Shown: one piece after another, positions 31,648 through 43,815 of the stretch
Position numbering within the stretch: position 1 is the stretch's first letter
Layout: each line of letters opens with the position of its first letter
NCBI GenBank assembly: GCA_032622095.1
Contig: CP136066.1
Location: forward strand, 226,056,961-226,120,960
Length of the DNA stretch: 64,000 nt
From: Siphonodentalium dalli
Lineage: Eukaryota; Mollusca; Scaphopoda; Gadilida; Siphonodentaliidae
Direction: 5' to 3'
Notes under the pieces: model-generated
Databases searched by the model: none
What the model was told of the DNA's origin: nothing
The model's input: the letters and a program-made list of their open reading frames with translations, nothing else
Program-made: the position numbers and the translations under genes

Positions 31648-31780
31648 CAGTAATGCCCTAAATAATCGATTCCTTAACCACAGCAGAATTATGGGTAATT
31701 TTTCAGGATTTAGTCAAAAATATAGCTTGTTGCCCATAATTCTGCAGTGGTTAAGGAGTCGATAGTTTAGGGCATTACTG
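31648..31780. mobile_element. Palindromic MITE, family 1, 133 bp
   Basis: CAGTAATGCCCTAAATAATC at the left pairs with GATAGTTTAGGGCATTACTG at the right. TA flanks both ends. The centre GGATTTAGTCAAAAATATAG resembles the longer copy at 47-238, not the 18 kb copies, so two subfamilies exist. Confidence 0.9.
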
Positions 31781-31799
31781 TAGTCCCAAAAAATTCAAC

Positions 31800-33290
31800 G
31801 CCTATCGAATTGTGAGTTGCCTGTGCTTCTGTGCATAAGTTGGAGGGAGTCGGATGAGTTCATGGCAACTTCACATAGTACAGTAAAGTTCACAGAACAA
31901 CGCCCCGTTACATGTCGCAAGCATATTGGCACACTTCCCGGAATATCAACACATTCAACTCGGGAACGCATTGTGACATTAAAAACTAACCACGATTGAA
32001 CATAGCTCCATTAACGGTTTGACACACTCATACAATAGTGTATGTCGCAAGCATATGAACGCATGCATACACTAGATAAATATATCAACATCACTTGGTG
32101 TGGAATATATACACAAAACCGCACGGGTGTGCTACTGTTGTTACTGTTACTATCTGTATATCGGACGACTGCAATGAATAAGGACAGCACGATGTGTGTG
32201 TGTGTGTCGCCGACACTGAACCAATACCGCACGTTTGGGATGGAATAAATACACAAAACCCCAATAGCGAGTTGCTACTGTTTTCAGAATGTTATCCTTA
32301 CGCAATTGCTTGTCCAACATATTCTAACTGGCCCCTCCGCCGTTGTCTCAAAACGGGTGTTGCCTAACTCTGTTTTTGCAACGAACCGCAAAATTTCAAG
32401 TTCAAGACTCATATATTTAACCACAAAACATGGAAATCTTAAGCATTTTAGCGACATTTATTGTAATTTTCTTGCAATAATTGACATATCTGTTTAAATT
32501 TAAAAGACTCCAAACACCATCGGCACCAAAACTCATGGCAGTCATACCACGCAGCATCGAAAACATTGCACCAAATTACTGGTTGTCACAACTTTAAATC
32601 TGGATTTTTTTGATTTTTTTCAATACGTTCCTACATCTATCATTTTTTAAACTGTGTTACTACATCAATAAATAACTTCAGTTTGTATTCTAGGATGCGT
32701 TGATCAATGTCGCAACCATGTGGACACTCCTTCTGGAATTTCGATAGATTCCTACTTAGGAACGCATTGTGAAATTTGGATATAGCCATGATTAAACTAT
32801 ATTAACGGATTAACAGATTATTGCCATATATGTCGGAAGCATTTGGACGCACTTGCCATTGTATCAATACCACATGCTCGGTATGAAATATATATACAAA
32901 AACGCATGTCTGTGTTCATGTCGCAAGTTGATCGGACAAGTGTAATGGCGTAATGATAGCTTGACACATCCCAAGTCTAGAATGCATTGTGAAATTAAAA
33001 ATAGCAATGCCTTACAACTTTTCAGACTCTTGCCACATTTTATGTCACAATCATATGGACGCACTTGCCACTATAACAATATGATACGTTGGTATGAAAT
33101 ATGTACACAAAACGGCGTGGGTGTGTTACTATCGCAAGTTTATATGACGAGTGTAATTGCGTAATGATAGGACAATCAGTGAAATACCCTACGTGGTATC
33201 CTTACGTGATCGCACGTCATAACGTTTCGGCCAGTAACACACGTGTACTGTTGTGATTACCACAAGCTCTGCACACATCTCCAACTGACC
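31800..33290 (+). repeat. Strongly diverged long tandem repeat
   Basis: Blocks of the type ATGTCGCAAGCATATGAACG, GGTATGAAATATATACACAA, GGTGTGCTACTG and GAACGCATTGTGA recur, in that order, about four times (near 31910, 32040, 32830 and 33040). A GT microsatellite lies at 32193-32207. The small frames inside show no recognisable protein. Confidence 0.6.
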
Positions 33291-33393
33291 CCCTGTGTTA
33301 CGCCAGCTATTGAAGTAACTGACCACTTTTGAAGTAGGTCTCCACTTTTGAAGTAAAAATCGCAAGCTTTTGAAGTACCTCACCACTTTTGTA
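33291..33393 (+). repeat. CTTTTGAAGTA degenerate minisatellite, left of copy A
   Basis: CCACTTTTGAAGTA-like units repeat four to five times up to the exact start of copy A. A related stretch (CTCCACTTTTGTAATA, TTTTTGTAGTAAAGTGAGG) follows copy A at 43642-43760. The two flanks look like one sequence split by an insertion. Confidence 0.65.
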
Positions 33394-34423
33394 ATAGCAA
33401 CCACCCCAGTGGGTGTTTATACCTAAATGCGTGTGAATTATGACGTCATATAATTTTTCTATATTTCTATACCAAGAGCGAAAATAGCGTGTATGCTTTT
33501 TTGTAAATTTCACACGTGACTTCCGGGAGGTTACTGCGCAGACTCCAGCAGAAACTGATCGAAGAATTACGTTTTCTTCACTTCAACTTCAACACAATCG
33601 ACTGTTAGTAACGGTACTGAGTTAGGAGAGCAGCGTGCTCCGAAGACAACCGCGACGGAGGAATTTACATACAAGTACAACAACAACGATTGCCGATGAT
33701 CACTTTTTAATTGTCCTCACTGAGTCATTCAGAGACTCAATCAAATAATAGATTAATCGAGGATTAATCACAGCCTTTCTAGTCTGATAACATGGCATTC
33801 GGTAAAATATTACCGTGGCACAGTTTGTGATTAGCCATCTCGATTGTAAACAAATCTTCTACTCGAAATTTGTAAATTAAAAAAACAAATCAAATTTAAA
33901 TGTGCATGTGCGATAATCAATATCATCCATGACCCAACCCGGACACACATACCAAATCGCATTCACATCCACTGAGAAACAACGAAGAAGCTAGACATTA
34001 CACTTTTATTTAGAGCCGGCATCGGCGTCGACAAACACTTTATATACACCGATTTCTCCACTACAAGGTCAAGGCCCCACATGGCACGAAATTGAAAAAT
34101 CAACGAGTGATTGATCTGTGTTTCATGTAATTTGCAACAATGAATGTTGTTTTGAGGATTGTATGGATTATTGTGTACCACAGATACACGAAGACTAGGC
34201 AATTCAATGTTAGGTGTATTCAATTTCATGACATCATGTGTAAACTGTGTTTGTGACATGATTATTGCACTTTTACTTTCGACAGGAGCTTGGAGGCATT
34301 GTTGAATTTGTTCTCTAATCATCAAAGGTTGCACAGGTATTTGCTTATCATTAATTTAATCATTTGATTTAGGACTGAAAAAGAATTGTTTCTGTTTTCA
34401 AATTGAAAAGATCAATCGTACTG

Positions 34424-34806
34424 CCCTGCTGGACAAAACAAGTGTCCATTGGCACCGCGGTGTGTTTGGCGTTCGGCGGCGGTGTCAGAGTTTGTAACTG
34501 CAGTTGAGCACCGCGGCCAAGCGGCAAGTACACCATGGCCGACCGTCAAGTACACATGTACACCATGGCCGAAAAGTAACTACAATGGGGCCGAATGGCA
34601 TGTACACCGTGGTTAGATTTCTGGTTTATATTGTCTTTTTTCAGTTTAATGAATGCACACAGCGGCAACTACACCATGGTCGAATGGCAAATACACCGCG
34701 GCCCAACTGTAGTTAGCTGGTGGAGCCGCTGTGCAGTTGCATTTCAGCCGCAGTGGCAATGCTAAGCGCACCGTGGTTAAGTGGACACTTGTTTTGCCGA
34801 GCAGGG
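34424..34806. mobile_element. CCCTGCTGG MITE, family 3, copy 1
   Basis: Terminal inverted repeats of about 25 bp: CCCTGCTGGACAAAACAAGT at left and ACTTGTTTTGCCGAGCAGGG at right. The interior is mainly variants of an ACCATGGCCGAATGGCAA-type unit, so the body is a degenerate minisatellite. The same insertion is present in copy B at 49180, so it predates the duplication. Confidence 0.85.
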
Positions 34807-35805
34807 TAGTACATGTGTATTCAGTTCAAATTCATACAGATATCTTTCAGACTTTCATGTTTACAAAATGTAGGCGCGCATAGTCCCGCTCGCTGGGTTT
34901 TGGCCAGCCGCGCGGTTTCTATCAAGATAAAATAAACAGCGGAAATACATTCATAAATGTTGCGTAAATTGAATTAGTTTACTCACGATGGATGTCCATT
35001 GAAACTCTTTGATGGTTTAACACTGCTTAATCCACTATCCATTAGCACAAGTGAATGTTACACACTGTGTTTTCATATTGTACATGCTCCTACCCCGGTA
35101 TATTAATTGTAATTCATAATTATTAATAAGGAATTAATTTAATACTCCGATTCAATGCTGACGAAATAAATACGGTAACATCTCCCGGCCACGTGGTCTC
35201 GCTTTGATTTTCCAGGAATTTATGTGACGTTATAAGCCATACATAGAAATCGTTCAAATGTATTTTTAGCTTCGAATCATTCAGTCTCAGACAGATAGTG
35301 CATTTGACACTTCACATCGTGTGACGTCAAAAAACTTAAACTGCCAATCATCGTGGCACGAGGGATCACCTTTTGATGAATGCCGACAATGAATGTTGGT
35401 TTTGGAGAATTCATTTGATATTTTGCTACAACATTCAAGCTGTTTCTTTATTCTTGTACGCTCTCCGTATTTGGCTAGGCGCGCAATTGATCGCTCACTG
35501 GTTTTCAATTTTAGCCGCGCGATGGTGCGCAAGAGCGATCGCGCGCCTCAAAAATTAAAGTCTGATCTTTCTGTTGATTCCAACGTTAACACTATTACTT
35601 AATATTTTTACCACTTTAGAGGGCGTTCTTTATTAGATGAACATTATTTTACCCACACGTCATGATTCCATGATTTTAAGGTGAAGTTGAACAGAAGCGA
35701 GCGCTAAGCTTTGTTTTCATTAAAGCATGCTCACACCAGGACGGTGTGGTAATAATAGTAATAGCATGATTTTGTCGGGCACCTTGGTTTCTTTACAGCC
35801 CTCCA
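34807..35805. other. Unassigned non-repetitive part of copy A
   Basis: Conserved in copy B (about 49562-50510) but without a recognised gene. GCGCGCAATTGATCGCTCAC and GAGCGATCGCGCGCC near 35480-35545 form an imperfect inverted pair. A 61-69 codon frame here is shared by both copies but lacks any recognisable domain. Confidence 0.45.
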
Positions 35806-35865
35806 GGAATGATTAACTCCGTCTCGGGTCTATAAATAGGCCCTCGGGCTGTTAATCATTCCTGT
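35806..35865. repeat. 14 bp stem hairpin
   Basis: CAGGAATGATTAAC pairs with GTTAATCATTCCTG across a loop containing CTCGGGTCTATAAATAGGCC. In copy B the left arm is altered (TCCATTTGATTAAC), so the hairpin is weakened there. Confidence 0.75.
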
Positions 35866-35965
35866 CGGGTCCAGGTGCTACCACGGCCGAGTACTAGTAA
35901 CTTTATAACCCTGTGGCGACTGCAGTAGCGTTCTTTAATGTGCACACACCAAGGCGGAATACAGG

Positions 35966-36042
35966 AGAAGTCGGCCCCGCTACGAAGTCGGCCCCAGAGA
36001 AGTCGGCCCAGAAGTCGGCCCCGTACGAAGTCGGCCCAGCTA
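35966..36042 (+). repeat. GAAGTCGGCCC minisatellite with inverted partner
   Basis: Five GAAGTCGGCCC units occur with variable spacers. The complement GGGCCGACTTCTC / GGGGCCGACTTTTC appears three to four times at 36546-36628. Copy B keeps the inverted block (51174-51256) but only two direct units near 50631-50650. Confidence 0.85.
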
Positions 36043-37172
36043 TTAACATCAGTTAGTGACATGTTTACTCAATTGAGTAACATACATGTATATCAGGTGT
36101 CACGGAAACCTTGTTCAACACTACATTGTATATGACTTAGTGTTGATCTTTATCGGCGTTTCGCTGACTGCTTCCATGTGGAAATCCCTCTGGCGCGACG
36201 CCCATTATAATTATGACAGGACATTGTTTAGGTCTATAGATTAATTGGCTGACTAAGTTTGAAGGTTCGTATCTGGTCTAATACCATGTCTTGTATATAT
36301 GGCTATTTTTCCGGTACAGATTTAAATTTCCGTTTAACGAACCCTATCGACATATCTGCGTAAAGCCATGACAGTGCGCGATAAGAAAATGGATTGCCAG
36401 GAGGTGATATAATCCTCCTTGACACCAAAACATGGTCACATAAAATGGAATGCTACGAGGTGATGTAATCCCTTATGACACCGTGTGGCGAAATGTCGGT
36501 CTCATCTTATTGTGCCACAGGCATTAACAAGCAGTAAAATAATAATGGGGCCGACTTTTCTTGACCAATCTTTAATTTACCCGGGCCGACTTCTCTTGTG
36601 GCCGACCTTGTTTTGGGCTGACTTCTCCAGATACCCCGAGGCATGTACACAGGTTAGCCATTAATGTCTGCACCCCCAATCAGACAGCATACTGCAGAAC
36701 AACAAAATACCTGGATAGATGTTGTAATGGGGGAAGTCGGTATTTTTGCATTCGGATCTTTATTCAGTGATCTCAAATGAGACTTTTCAGCTTTACAAAC
36801 TTGGTATCTGACCGAGTTCTGATTTTTGTCAGAATACCCTGACCAGGTTGCGATCCCTGGTCCGCTACCACGAGAGACCAGTACACTACAGTACCTCTCG
36901 GCTATCGACTTCCCTAGATTTAAGTAATTGACCCCCTCTATAGTGGTGTCACCCCATGTAATACTGCTGTATTATATAAGAAATGAACGGCGGGTTCAAT
37001 GTGGTCATCGGATTTTTACCGCAAGAAAAATTCAGCAAACTGCATGAACCCCGAAGTAGTAAAGCCAAAAAAATATATACCTGTGTTTCCGGTGACCTGC
37101 CCACCCCTATTTCGGAGCTCCTGAGGGTTTTCATTTTATTCATTTTGCAAAATTCCAACGCATCCCGTTTTA
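36043..37172. other. Unassigned non-repetitive part of copy A
   Basis: Outside the inverted GGGCCGACTTC block nothing was recognised. The sequence is matched closely by copy B. A frame of about 100 codons on the plus strand (36983-37291) runs into the array start and is not called. Confidence 0.45.
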
Positions 37173-37318
37173 TTAGCTCAACTTACAACTTTGTAAGTTT
37201 GAGCTATTGCCATGGGTTGGCGTCCGTCATCCGTGTGTCTGTGTGTCCGTCAACAATTTACTTTGTCGCGGGATACAGGTTGTGCCTTTAGTCTGATCTC
37301 TTTGAAATTTGTCATGAA

Positions 37319-37906
37319 CAGGGTCCGCGCTGGAACGAAATTTACATTTGCCAAATAATTTGCCAAATGAAAATATTTTTTGCCAAATTCTTTTAGAATT
37401 TGCCAAATATTATTCCCAATAGCATCATTTTCTGCAACCTTGACTGAGTCTTATGTTTCGACACTCACTGTTTGATATCGATAAAAAAGCAGTTAGTTAA
37501 TGATTATGATCTCATCTATTACGGTTTATCATACAACAATAAACCGATTACCGAACAATACAATAGTAGAAGTGTTGCTTGATCAAAAGCGAACATCATA
37601 TGAAGATTAGCTATGTAAGCACCACCATCACACTAAATAGAGGTAATCCCTCCACCCGTCGATACTAATGATATCAGATTAACTGCATCTTAATGGAGGT
37701 GTTAACTTTTGCGAAACCATATAAAACACAACTAATATAATTCCATTGTAATAATTTCCGAAAATGAATGGTATTGATTGACCGATATTTTTTAACTTCA
37801 TTAATAAGGAATTAAAAAGTGACTTGCCAAAACTTTTGCCAAATGAAAATATTTTTTGCCAACTGTGAATTATTTTTGCCATTGGCAAGTGGCAGAGCGA
37901 ACCCTG
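37319..37906. mobile_element. hAT-type non-autonomous element, 588 bp, 8 bp duplication
   Basis: The ends are CAGGGTCCGCGCTGG and AGAGCGAACCCTG, imperfect inverted repeats. GTCATGAA stands on both sides (37311-37318 and 37907-37914), the 8 bp duplication expected for hAT. Copy B has a single GTCATGAA at the matching place (51932-51939). The interior repeats TTTGCCAAATGAAAATATTT near both ends. No transposase. Confidence 0.9.
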
Positions 37907-37932
37907 GTCATGAATGTTGACATTGACATGTA

Positions 37933-38330
37933 CCCTGCTGGACAAAACAAGTGTCCATTGGCACCACGGTGTATTTGCCATTCGGGTGCAGTGTCAGAGT
38001 TTGTAACTGCAGTTGAGCGCCGCGGCCGAGCGGCAAGTACATGTACACCGCGGGCCGAACGACAAGTACACATGTACACCATGGCCAAAAAGCAACTACA
38101 ACGGGGCTGAATGGTATGTACACCGTGGTTAGATTTCTGGTTTGTATTGTCTTTTTTCAGTTTGATGAATGTACACAGCGGCAACTACATTTGTACACCA
38201 TGGCCGAATGGCAAATAAACCAATGCCCAACTGTAGTTAGCCAGTGGAGCCGCGGTGTAGTTGCATTTCGGCCACGTTGGCAATGCTAAGCGCACCGTGG
38301 TTAAGTGGACACTTGTTTTTCCCAGCAGGG
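37933..38330. mobile_element. CCCTGCTGG MITE, family 3, copy 2 (inside satellite)
   Basis: It lies between GACATG TA and TA GATGGGAACG. Uninserted satellite units read GACATGTAGATGGGAACG, so a TA dinucleotide is the target duplication. The body contains ACCATGGCC and CCGCGGCCGAGCGGCAAG-type units. It is present at the same place in copy B (51959). Confidence 0.9.
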
Positions 38331-41300
38331 TAGATGGGAACGAATCATTTTGCGGTCTTTCGATCGAAAAACATCTTGGCGGCCATCTTGGATTTCAAGG
38401 TTGTGCCTTTAGTCTGATCTTCATGAAATTTGTCATGGATGTTAATATTGACATGTAGATGGGAACGAGTCATTTTTGGGTTGTTCGGCCAAAAAAACAT
38501 GGCCGCCAGCAGCCATCTTCCAAGGATGTTACTCTTTGCATGACTAAATCCTTTGGCACGAGCTACAGATCGTAGCTTTGGTCGGATCTTTATGAAATTT
38601 GTCGTAAATGTTGACATTGACATGTAGATGGGAACGAGTCATTTTGGGGTCATTCGCCAAAAAACATCGCCGCTGGTGGCCATCTTGGATTTCAAAATTA
38701 AATCCATTGGCGCGTTCTACAGGTCGTACTGTTTGTCTGATCATCATGAAATTTGTCATGGATGTTAATATTGACATGTAGATGGGAACGAGTCATTTTG
38801 GGGTTGTTCGACCAAAAAAAAAATGGCCGCCAGCAGCCATCTTGGATTTTACTCTTTGCATGACTAAATTCTTTGGTGCAGGCTACAGGTCGTACCTTTG
38901 GTCTGATCTTTATGAAATTTGTCATAAATGTTGACATTGACATGTAGATGGGAATGAGTCATTTTGGGGTCATTCGCCAAAAAACATCGCCGCTGGTGGC
39001 CATCTTGGATTTCAAAATTAAATCCATTGGCGCGTTCTACAGGTCGTACTGTTTGTCTGATCATCATGAAATTTGTCATGGATGTTAATATTGACATGTA
39101 GATGGGAACGAGTCATTTTGGGGTTGTTCGACCAAAAAACATGGCCGCCAGCAGCCATCTTGGATTTTACTCTTTGCATGACTAAATTCTTTGGTGCAGG
39201 CTACAGGTTGTAGCTTTAGTTGGATCTTCATGAAATTTGTCATGGGTGTTAACAATGACATGCAGATGGGAACGAGTCATTTTGGGGTCATTCGGCCAAA
39301 AAACATGGCCGCCAGCAGCCATCTTGGGTTTTACTCTTTGCATGACTAAATCCTTTGGCACGGGCTACATGTCGTACCTTTGGTCTGATCTTCATGAAAT
39401 TTGTCATGAATGTTGACATTGACATGTAGATGGGGAATGAGTCATTTTGGGGTCATTTGGCTAAAAAACATGGCCGCTGGCAGCCATCTTTGATTTCAAA
39501 ATTAAATAGATTGGCGCGGTCTACAGGTCGTACTGTTCGTCTGATTATCATGAAATTTGTCATGGATGTTAATAATGACAGGCAGATGGGAACGAGTCAT
39601 TTTGGGGTAGTTTGGCCAAAAAACATGGCCGTCATGAGCATCTTGGATTTTAATCTTTGCATGACTAAATCCTTGGCGCGGGCTACAGGTCGTAGCTTTG
39701 GTCGGATCTTCATGAAATTTGTCATGGCTGTTGATCTTGACATGTAAATGGGAACGAGTCCTTTTGGGGTCATTCGGTCAAAAGACATGGCCGCCAGCAG
39801 CCATCTTGGATTTTACTCTTTGCATGACTAAATCCTTTGGCACAGGCTACAGGTACTAACTTTGGTCAGATTATTATGAAATTTGTCATGAATGTTGACA
39901 TTGACATGTAGATGGGAATGAGTCATTTTGGGGTAATTTCGCCAAAAAACATGGCCGCTGGCAGCCATCTTTGATTTCAAAATTAAATCCATTGGCGCGG
40001 TCTTCATGTCGTACTGTTCGTCTGATTATCATGAAATTTGTCATGGATGTTAATAATGACAGGCTGATGGGAATGAGTCATTTTGGGGTAGTTCGACCAA
40101 AAAACATGGCCGTCATGAGCATCTTGGATTTTACTCTTTTCATGACTAAATCCTTTGGTCAGATCATTATGATATTTGTCATGGCTATTGACATGTACAA
40201 TGTACCGTAGATGGGAACGAGTCATTTTGGGGTCGTTTGACCAAAAAACATGGCCGTCAGTGGTCATCTTGGATTTCAAAATTCAATCCATTAGCACGGG
40301 CCACAGGTCATATCTTTTGTCGGATCATTATTAGCTCAACTTACTTTGTAAGTTTGAGCTATTGCCATGGTTTGGCGTCCGTCGTCCGTGTGTGCGTGTG
40401 TCCCTCAACAATTTCCTTTGGCGCGGGCCACAGGTTGTACCTTTGGTCTGATCTTTATGAAATTTGTCACGAATGTTGACCTTGACATGTAGATGGGAAC
40501 GAATGGCCGCTGGTGGCCATCTTGGATTTCAAAATTCAATCCATTGGCGCGGGCTACAGGTCGTGCTGTTCGTCTTATCGTGAAATTTGTCATGGATGTT
40601 AATATTGACATGTAGATGGGAACGAGTGATTTTGGGGTCGTTCGGCCAAAAAACGTGGATTTTACTCTTTGCATGACTAAATCCTTTGGCGCGGGCTACA
40701 GGTCGTACCTTTGGTCTGAACCGTCTGATCTTTATTAAATTTGTCATGAATGCTGATATTGACATGTAGATGGGAACGAGTCATTTTGGGGTCATCTGGC
40801 CAAAAAACATGGCTGCTGGCGGCTATCTTGGATTTCAAAATTCAATCCAATGGCGCGGGCTACAGGTCGTACTGTTCGTCTGATAATCATGAAATTTGTC
40901 ATGGATGTTAATATTGACATGTACAAATGTAGATGGCAACGAGTGATTTTGGGGTCGTTCAGCCAAAACACATGGCCGCCAGCAGCCATCTTGGATTTTA
41001 CTCTTTGCATGACTAAATTCTTTGGCGCGGGCTACAGGTTGTAGCTTTGGTCAGAACTTCATGAAATTTGTCATGGATGTTAACAATGACATGTAGATGG
41101 GAACGAGTGATTTTGGGGTCGTTCAGTCAAAAAGCATGGCCGCCAGCAGCCATCTTGGATTTTACTCTTTGCATGACTAAATCCTTTGGCGCGGGCTACA
41201 GGTCGTACCTTTGGTCTGATCTTTATGAAATTTGTTATGAATGTTGATATTGACATGTAGATGGGAATGAGTCATTTTGGGGTCATACGACCAAAAAACA

Positions 41301-42420
41301 CGGCCACTGGCGGCCATCTTTGATTTCAAAATTCAATCCATTGGCACGGGCTACAGGTCGTACTGTTCGTCTGATCATCATGATATTTATCATGGATGTT
41401 AATATTAACATGTAGATGGGAACGAGTGTTTTTGGGGTCATTTGTCTAAAAAACATGTCCGCCAGCAGCCATATTGGATTTTACTCTTTGCATGACTAAA
41501 TCCTTTGGTGCGGGCTACAGGTCGTAGCTTTGGTCGGAACTTCATGAAATTTGTCATGGATGTTAACAATGACATGTAAATGGGAAACGAGTTATTTTGG
41601 GGTCGTTCAGCCGAAAAACATGGCCGCCAGCAGCCATCTTGGATTTTACTCTTTGCATGACTAAATCCATTGGCACAGGCTACAGGTCGTACCTTTGATC
41701 AGATCATTATGAGATTTGTAAAGGCTGTAGATGGGAACAGTTCATTTTGGGGTAGTTCGGAAAAAAACATGGCTGCCATTGGCCATTTTAGAATTTACTC
41801 TTTGCATCAATAAATCCTTTGGCACACCATAATCACCACATCCCTGATCCGATCATTATGAAACCTGTCATGAATGTTGATATTGACATGTACATCTAGT
41901 CTTACTTAGACATTTCAATTAGCACCTTTCCTATTACTCCATTTACTGTCAACCATTAAATCATTCCCCTACTAAGTTGAGCTACAGTGTCATTGACACT
42001 TTCATTACATTTGTCATGGATGTTAATATTGACATGTAGATGGGAAACGAGTAATTTTGGGGTTGTTCGGCCAAAAACATGGCCGCCAGCAGCCATCTTG
42101 GATTATACTCTTTGCATGACTAAATTCTTTGTCAAGGGCTACAAGTCGAATCTTGTATTTTACTCTTTACACAACTAAATCCTTTGACACGGGCTACATG
42201 TCGTATCTTTTGTCGGATCATCATCATTTGTGAGGGATGTTAACAATGACATGTAAATAGGAAGGAGTCTTTTTTGGGTCATTTGCCAAAAAACATGGCT
42301 GTCGTGGCCATCTTTGATTTTAATCTTTGCATAACTAGGCCTTTCAACTTTCCACATTCCTAATCGCTCCATTAACTGTAACACATGAAATTATTCCCTT
42401 TCCACGTTAGCTACAGTGCC

Positions 42421-43019
42421 ATTGACACTTTGATAATTACATTTCAGTCAATTCACATTTTCAGCTGCATATACATGTATATGTAAACCAATTTCATCAT
42501 TAAAGAAATTGCAAATTCATCGTTGATTCCATCATCTCAATATTTCATTAAAGTGAGACTTTATGTTCACACATTGATTCATTCAGGCAACATTTTCTCC
42601 ATTTCTACACTGTTCATTGCATTGATCGTCTTCAATGGGGATAATCTATAATTCTATATGTATATCATCGTTAACTATTAAAGTGACATTTCTCTTCCAC
42701 CCAATCGATATTGCATTAAAATGACGCTTCATATTCATTACACTTCATTCAATAATTTCTGTTTCTACATCACTTATTGCATTGATTGCCTTCAGGTAAG
42801 CTAAGCTATGTCCGACTCAAATATTAAAGTGACGCATCATATTCACTACACTTCATTCAATAATGTCTTTTTCTACATAGTTTACATGTATTGCATTGAT
42901 TGCCTGCAGCTAAGGTAATCTATGTCCGACTCAAATAATACAAATATTAAAGGCATTCCATTTCCATCCATTAATTCTAAGGAAACTTCTGCTGTGATAT
43001 ATATATGTATATATGCATA
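42421..43019 (+). repeat. Post-array region with a tandem pair
   Basis: CACTTCATTCAATAAT followed by TTTCTACAT and TTGCATTGATTGCCT occurs twice (near 42742 and 42859), with TATGTCCGACTCAAATA after each. The period is close to 118 bp. Conserved in copy B. Non-coding. Confidence 0.75.
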
Positions 43020-43555
43020 CAGGGTACTACATGTGCTACACCACTCGGATAAATGTCTGTCATCACACTAAAATACCATGTTATAACTTGAATTGATATA
43101 TTCGTAATCGTATATAGTCACCAATAGCTGGGTTACTACCGTAGTACCTGACATTGCCCATCTAGCGAACTATTCAAACCCAACAGGCCTGGTTGATTTC
43201 GCTGTGGGATGATGGTTCACTTCCATCCTCAAGCTAATTATGCCATTTCATGGCATAATTTTGTTCTGACGTGCAGGGGTAGATATGCTTGAGGCCCCAC
43301 CACAGTTCAATTCACACCAGGTTCTCAGCTATTATTATCTTATGTTCGAACTTTACTCATGTTTGGACTGATCATAACCATGATTTTAATGCTGGGTTTG
43401 AATAGTTCACTATATGGGCAATGTCCGTTACTACGGTGATAACCCGGCTATTGGTGACTATATACGATTACGAATATATCAATCCAAGTTCTAGCATGGT
43501 ATTTGTGTGACGACACAGACATTTCTCCGAGTGGTGTATTACATGAAGTACCCTG
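43020..43555. mobile_element. CAGGGTAC foldback MITE, family 4
   Basis: CAGGGTACTACATGTGCTAC at left pairs with ATGAAGTACCCTG at right. About 170 bp of each arm is inverted, including AATCGTATATAGTCACCAAT against ATTGGTGACTATATACGATT. TA flanks both ends, again a Tc1/mariner-type target. The inner loop holds a smaller GCCATTTCATGGC hairpin. Copy B carries it at 60567. Confidence 0.85.
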
Positions 43556-43815
43556 TACGGAACATCCTATAATTATTGTAACATTGAACTTAATGATCAA
43601 CTTGGTGGTTGCTCCATTACGTGTCACGTACGATCATATTAAAATCGCCAGTTTTTGTAGTAAAGTGAGGTCTCCGCTTTTGTATATAGTAAAAAAACCA
43701 TGTCTCCACTTTTGTAATAACACAATTACAGCTTATGAAGTAAACTGTCAATACATTTTGACGGGCGCTGGACGATTTTCATGACAAAGTTAACCCGATA
43801 ATACATAGGGGGTAT

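Larger units (their letters stand above)
37173..42420 (+). repeat. Satellite array of copy A, 154/166 bp units
   Basis: The array opens with a hairpin (TTAGCTCAACTTAC, TGTAAGTTTGAGCTATTGCC), a GGCGTCCGTC stretch and GTCAACAATTT. Units then begin GATGGGAACGAGTCATTTTG and end GTCATGGATGTTAATATTGACATGTA-like. Starts at 38627, 38781, 38947 and 39101 give lengths 154, 166 and 154, so two unit types alternate: one with GGATTTCAAAATTAAATCC, one with GGATTTTACTCTTTGCATGA. A second opening hairpin lies at 40331. A terminal AGTGTCATTGACACT hairpin lies at 41986. Organisation and unit size resemble bivalve pearl/Helentron-like elements. Confidence 0.9.
33394..43641 (+). repeat. Large duplicated segment, copy A (10.2 kb)
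   Basis: The segment from AGCAACCACCCCAGTGGGTG to GTCACGTACGATCATATTA recurs in the same order and orientation at 48142-61192. Homology runs through non-repetitive as well as satellite parts, and outside these limits the sequences differ. It contains two CCCTGCTGG MITEs, a GAAGTCGGCCC minisatellite, a satellite array and a terminal foldback. No intact gene was found. A minus-strand frame of 123 codons (33963-34334) has no recognised product and is not kept in copy B. Confidence 0.9.

Noticed and set aside
33963-34334. 123-codon minus-strand frame in copy A
   Set aside because: Copy B has the matching DNA, but the frame is not maintained there. No motif was recognised and no splice context is visible.
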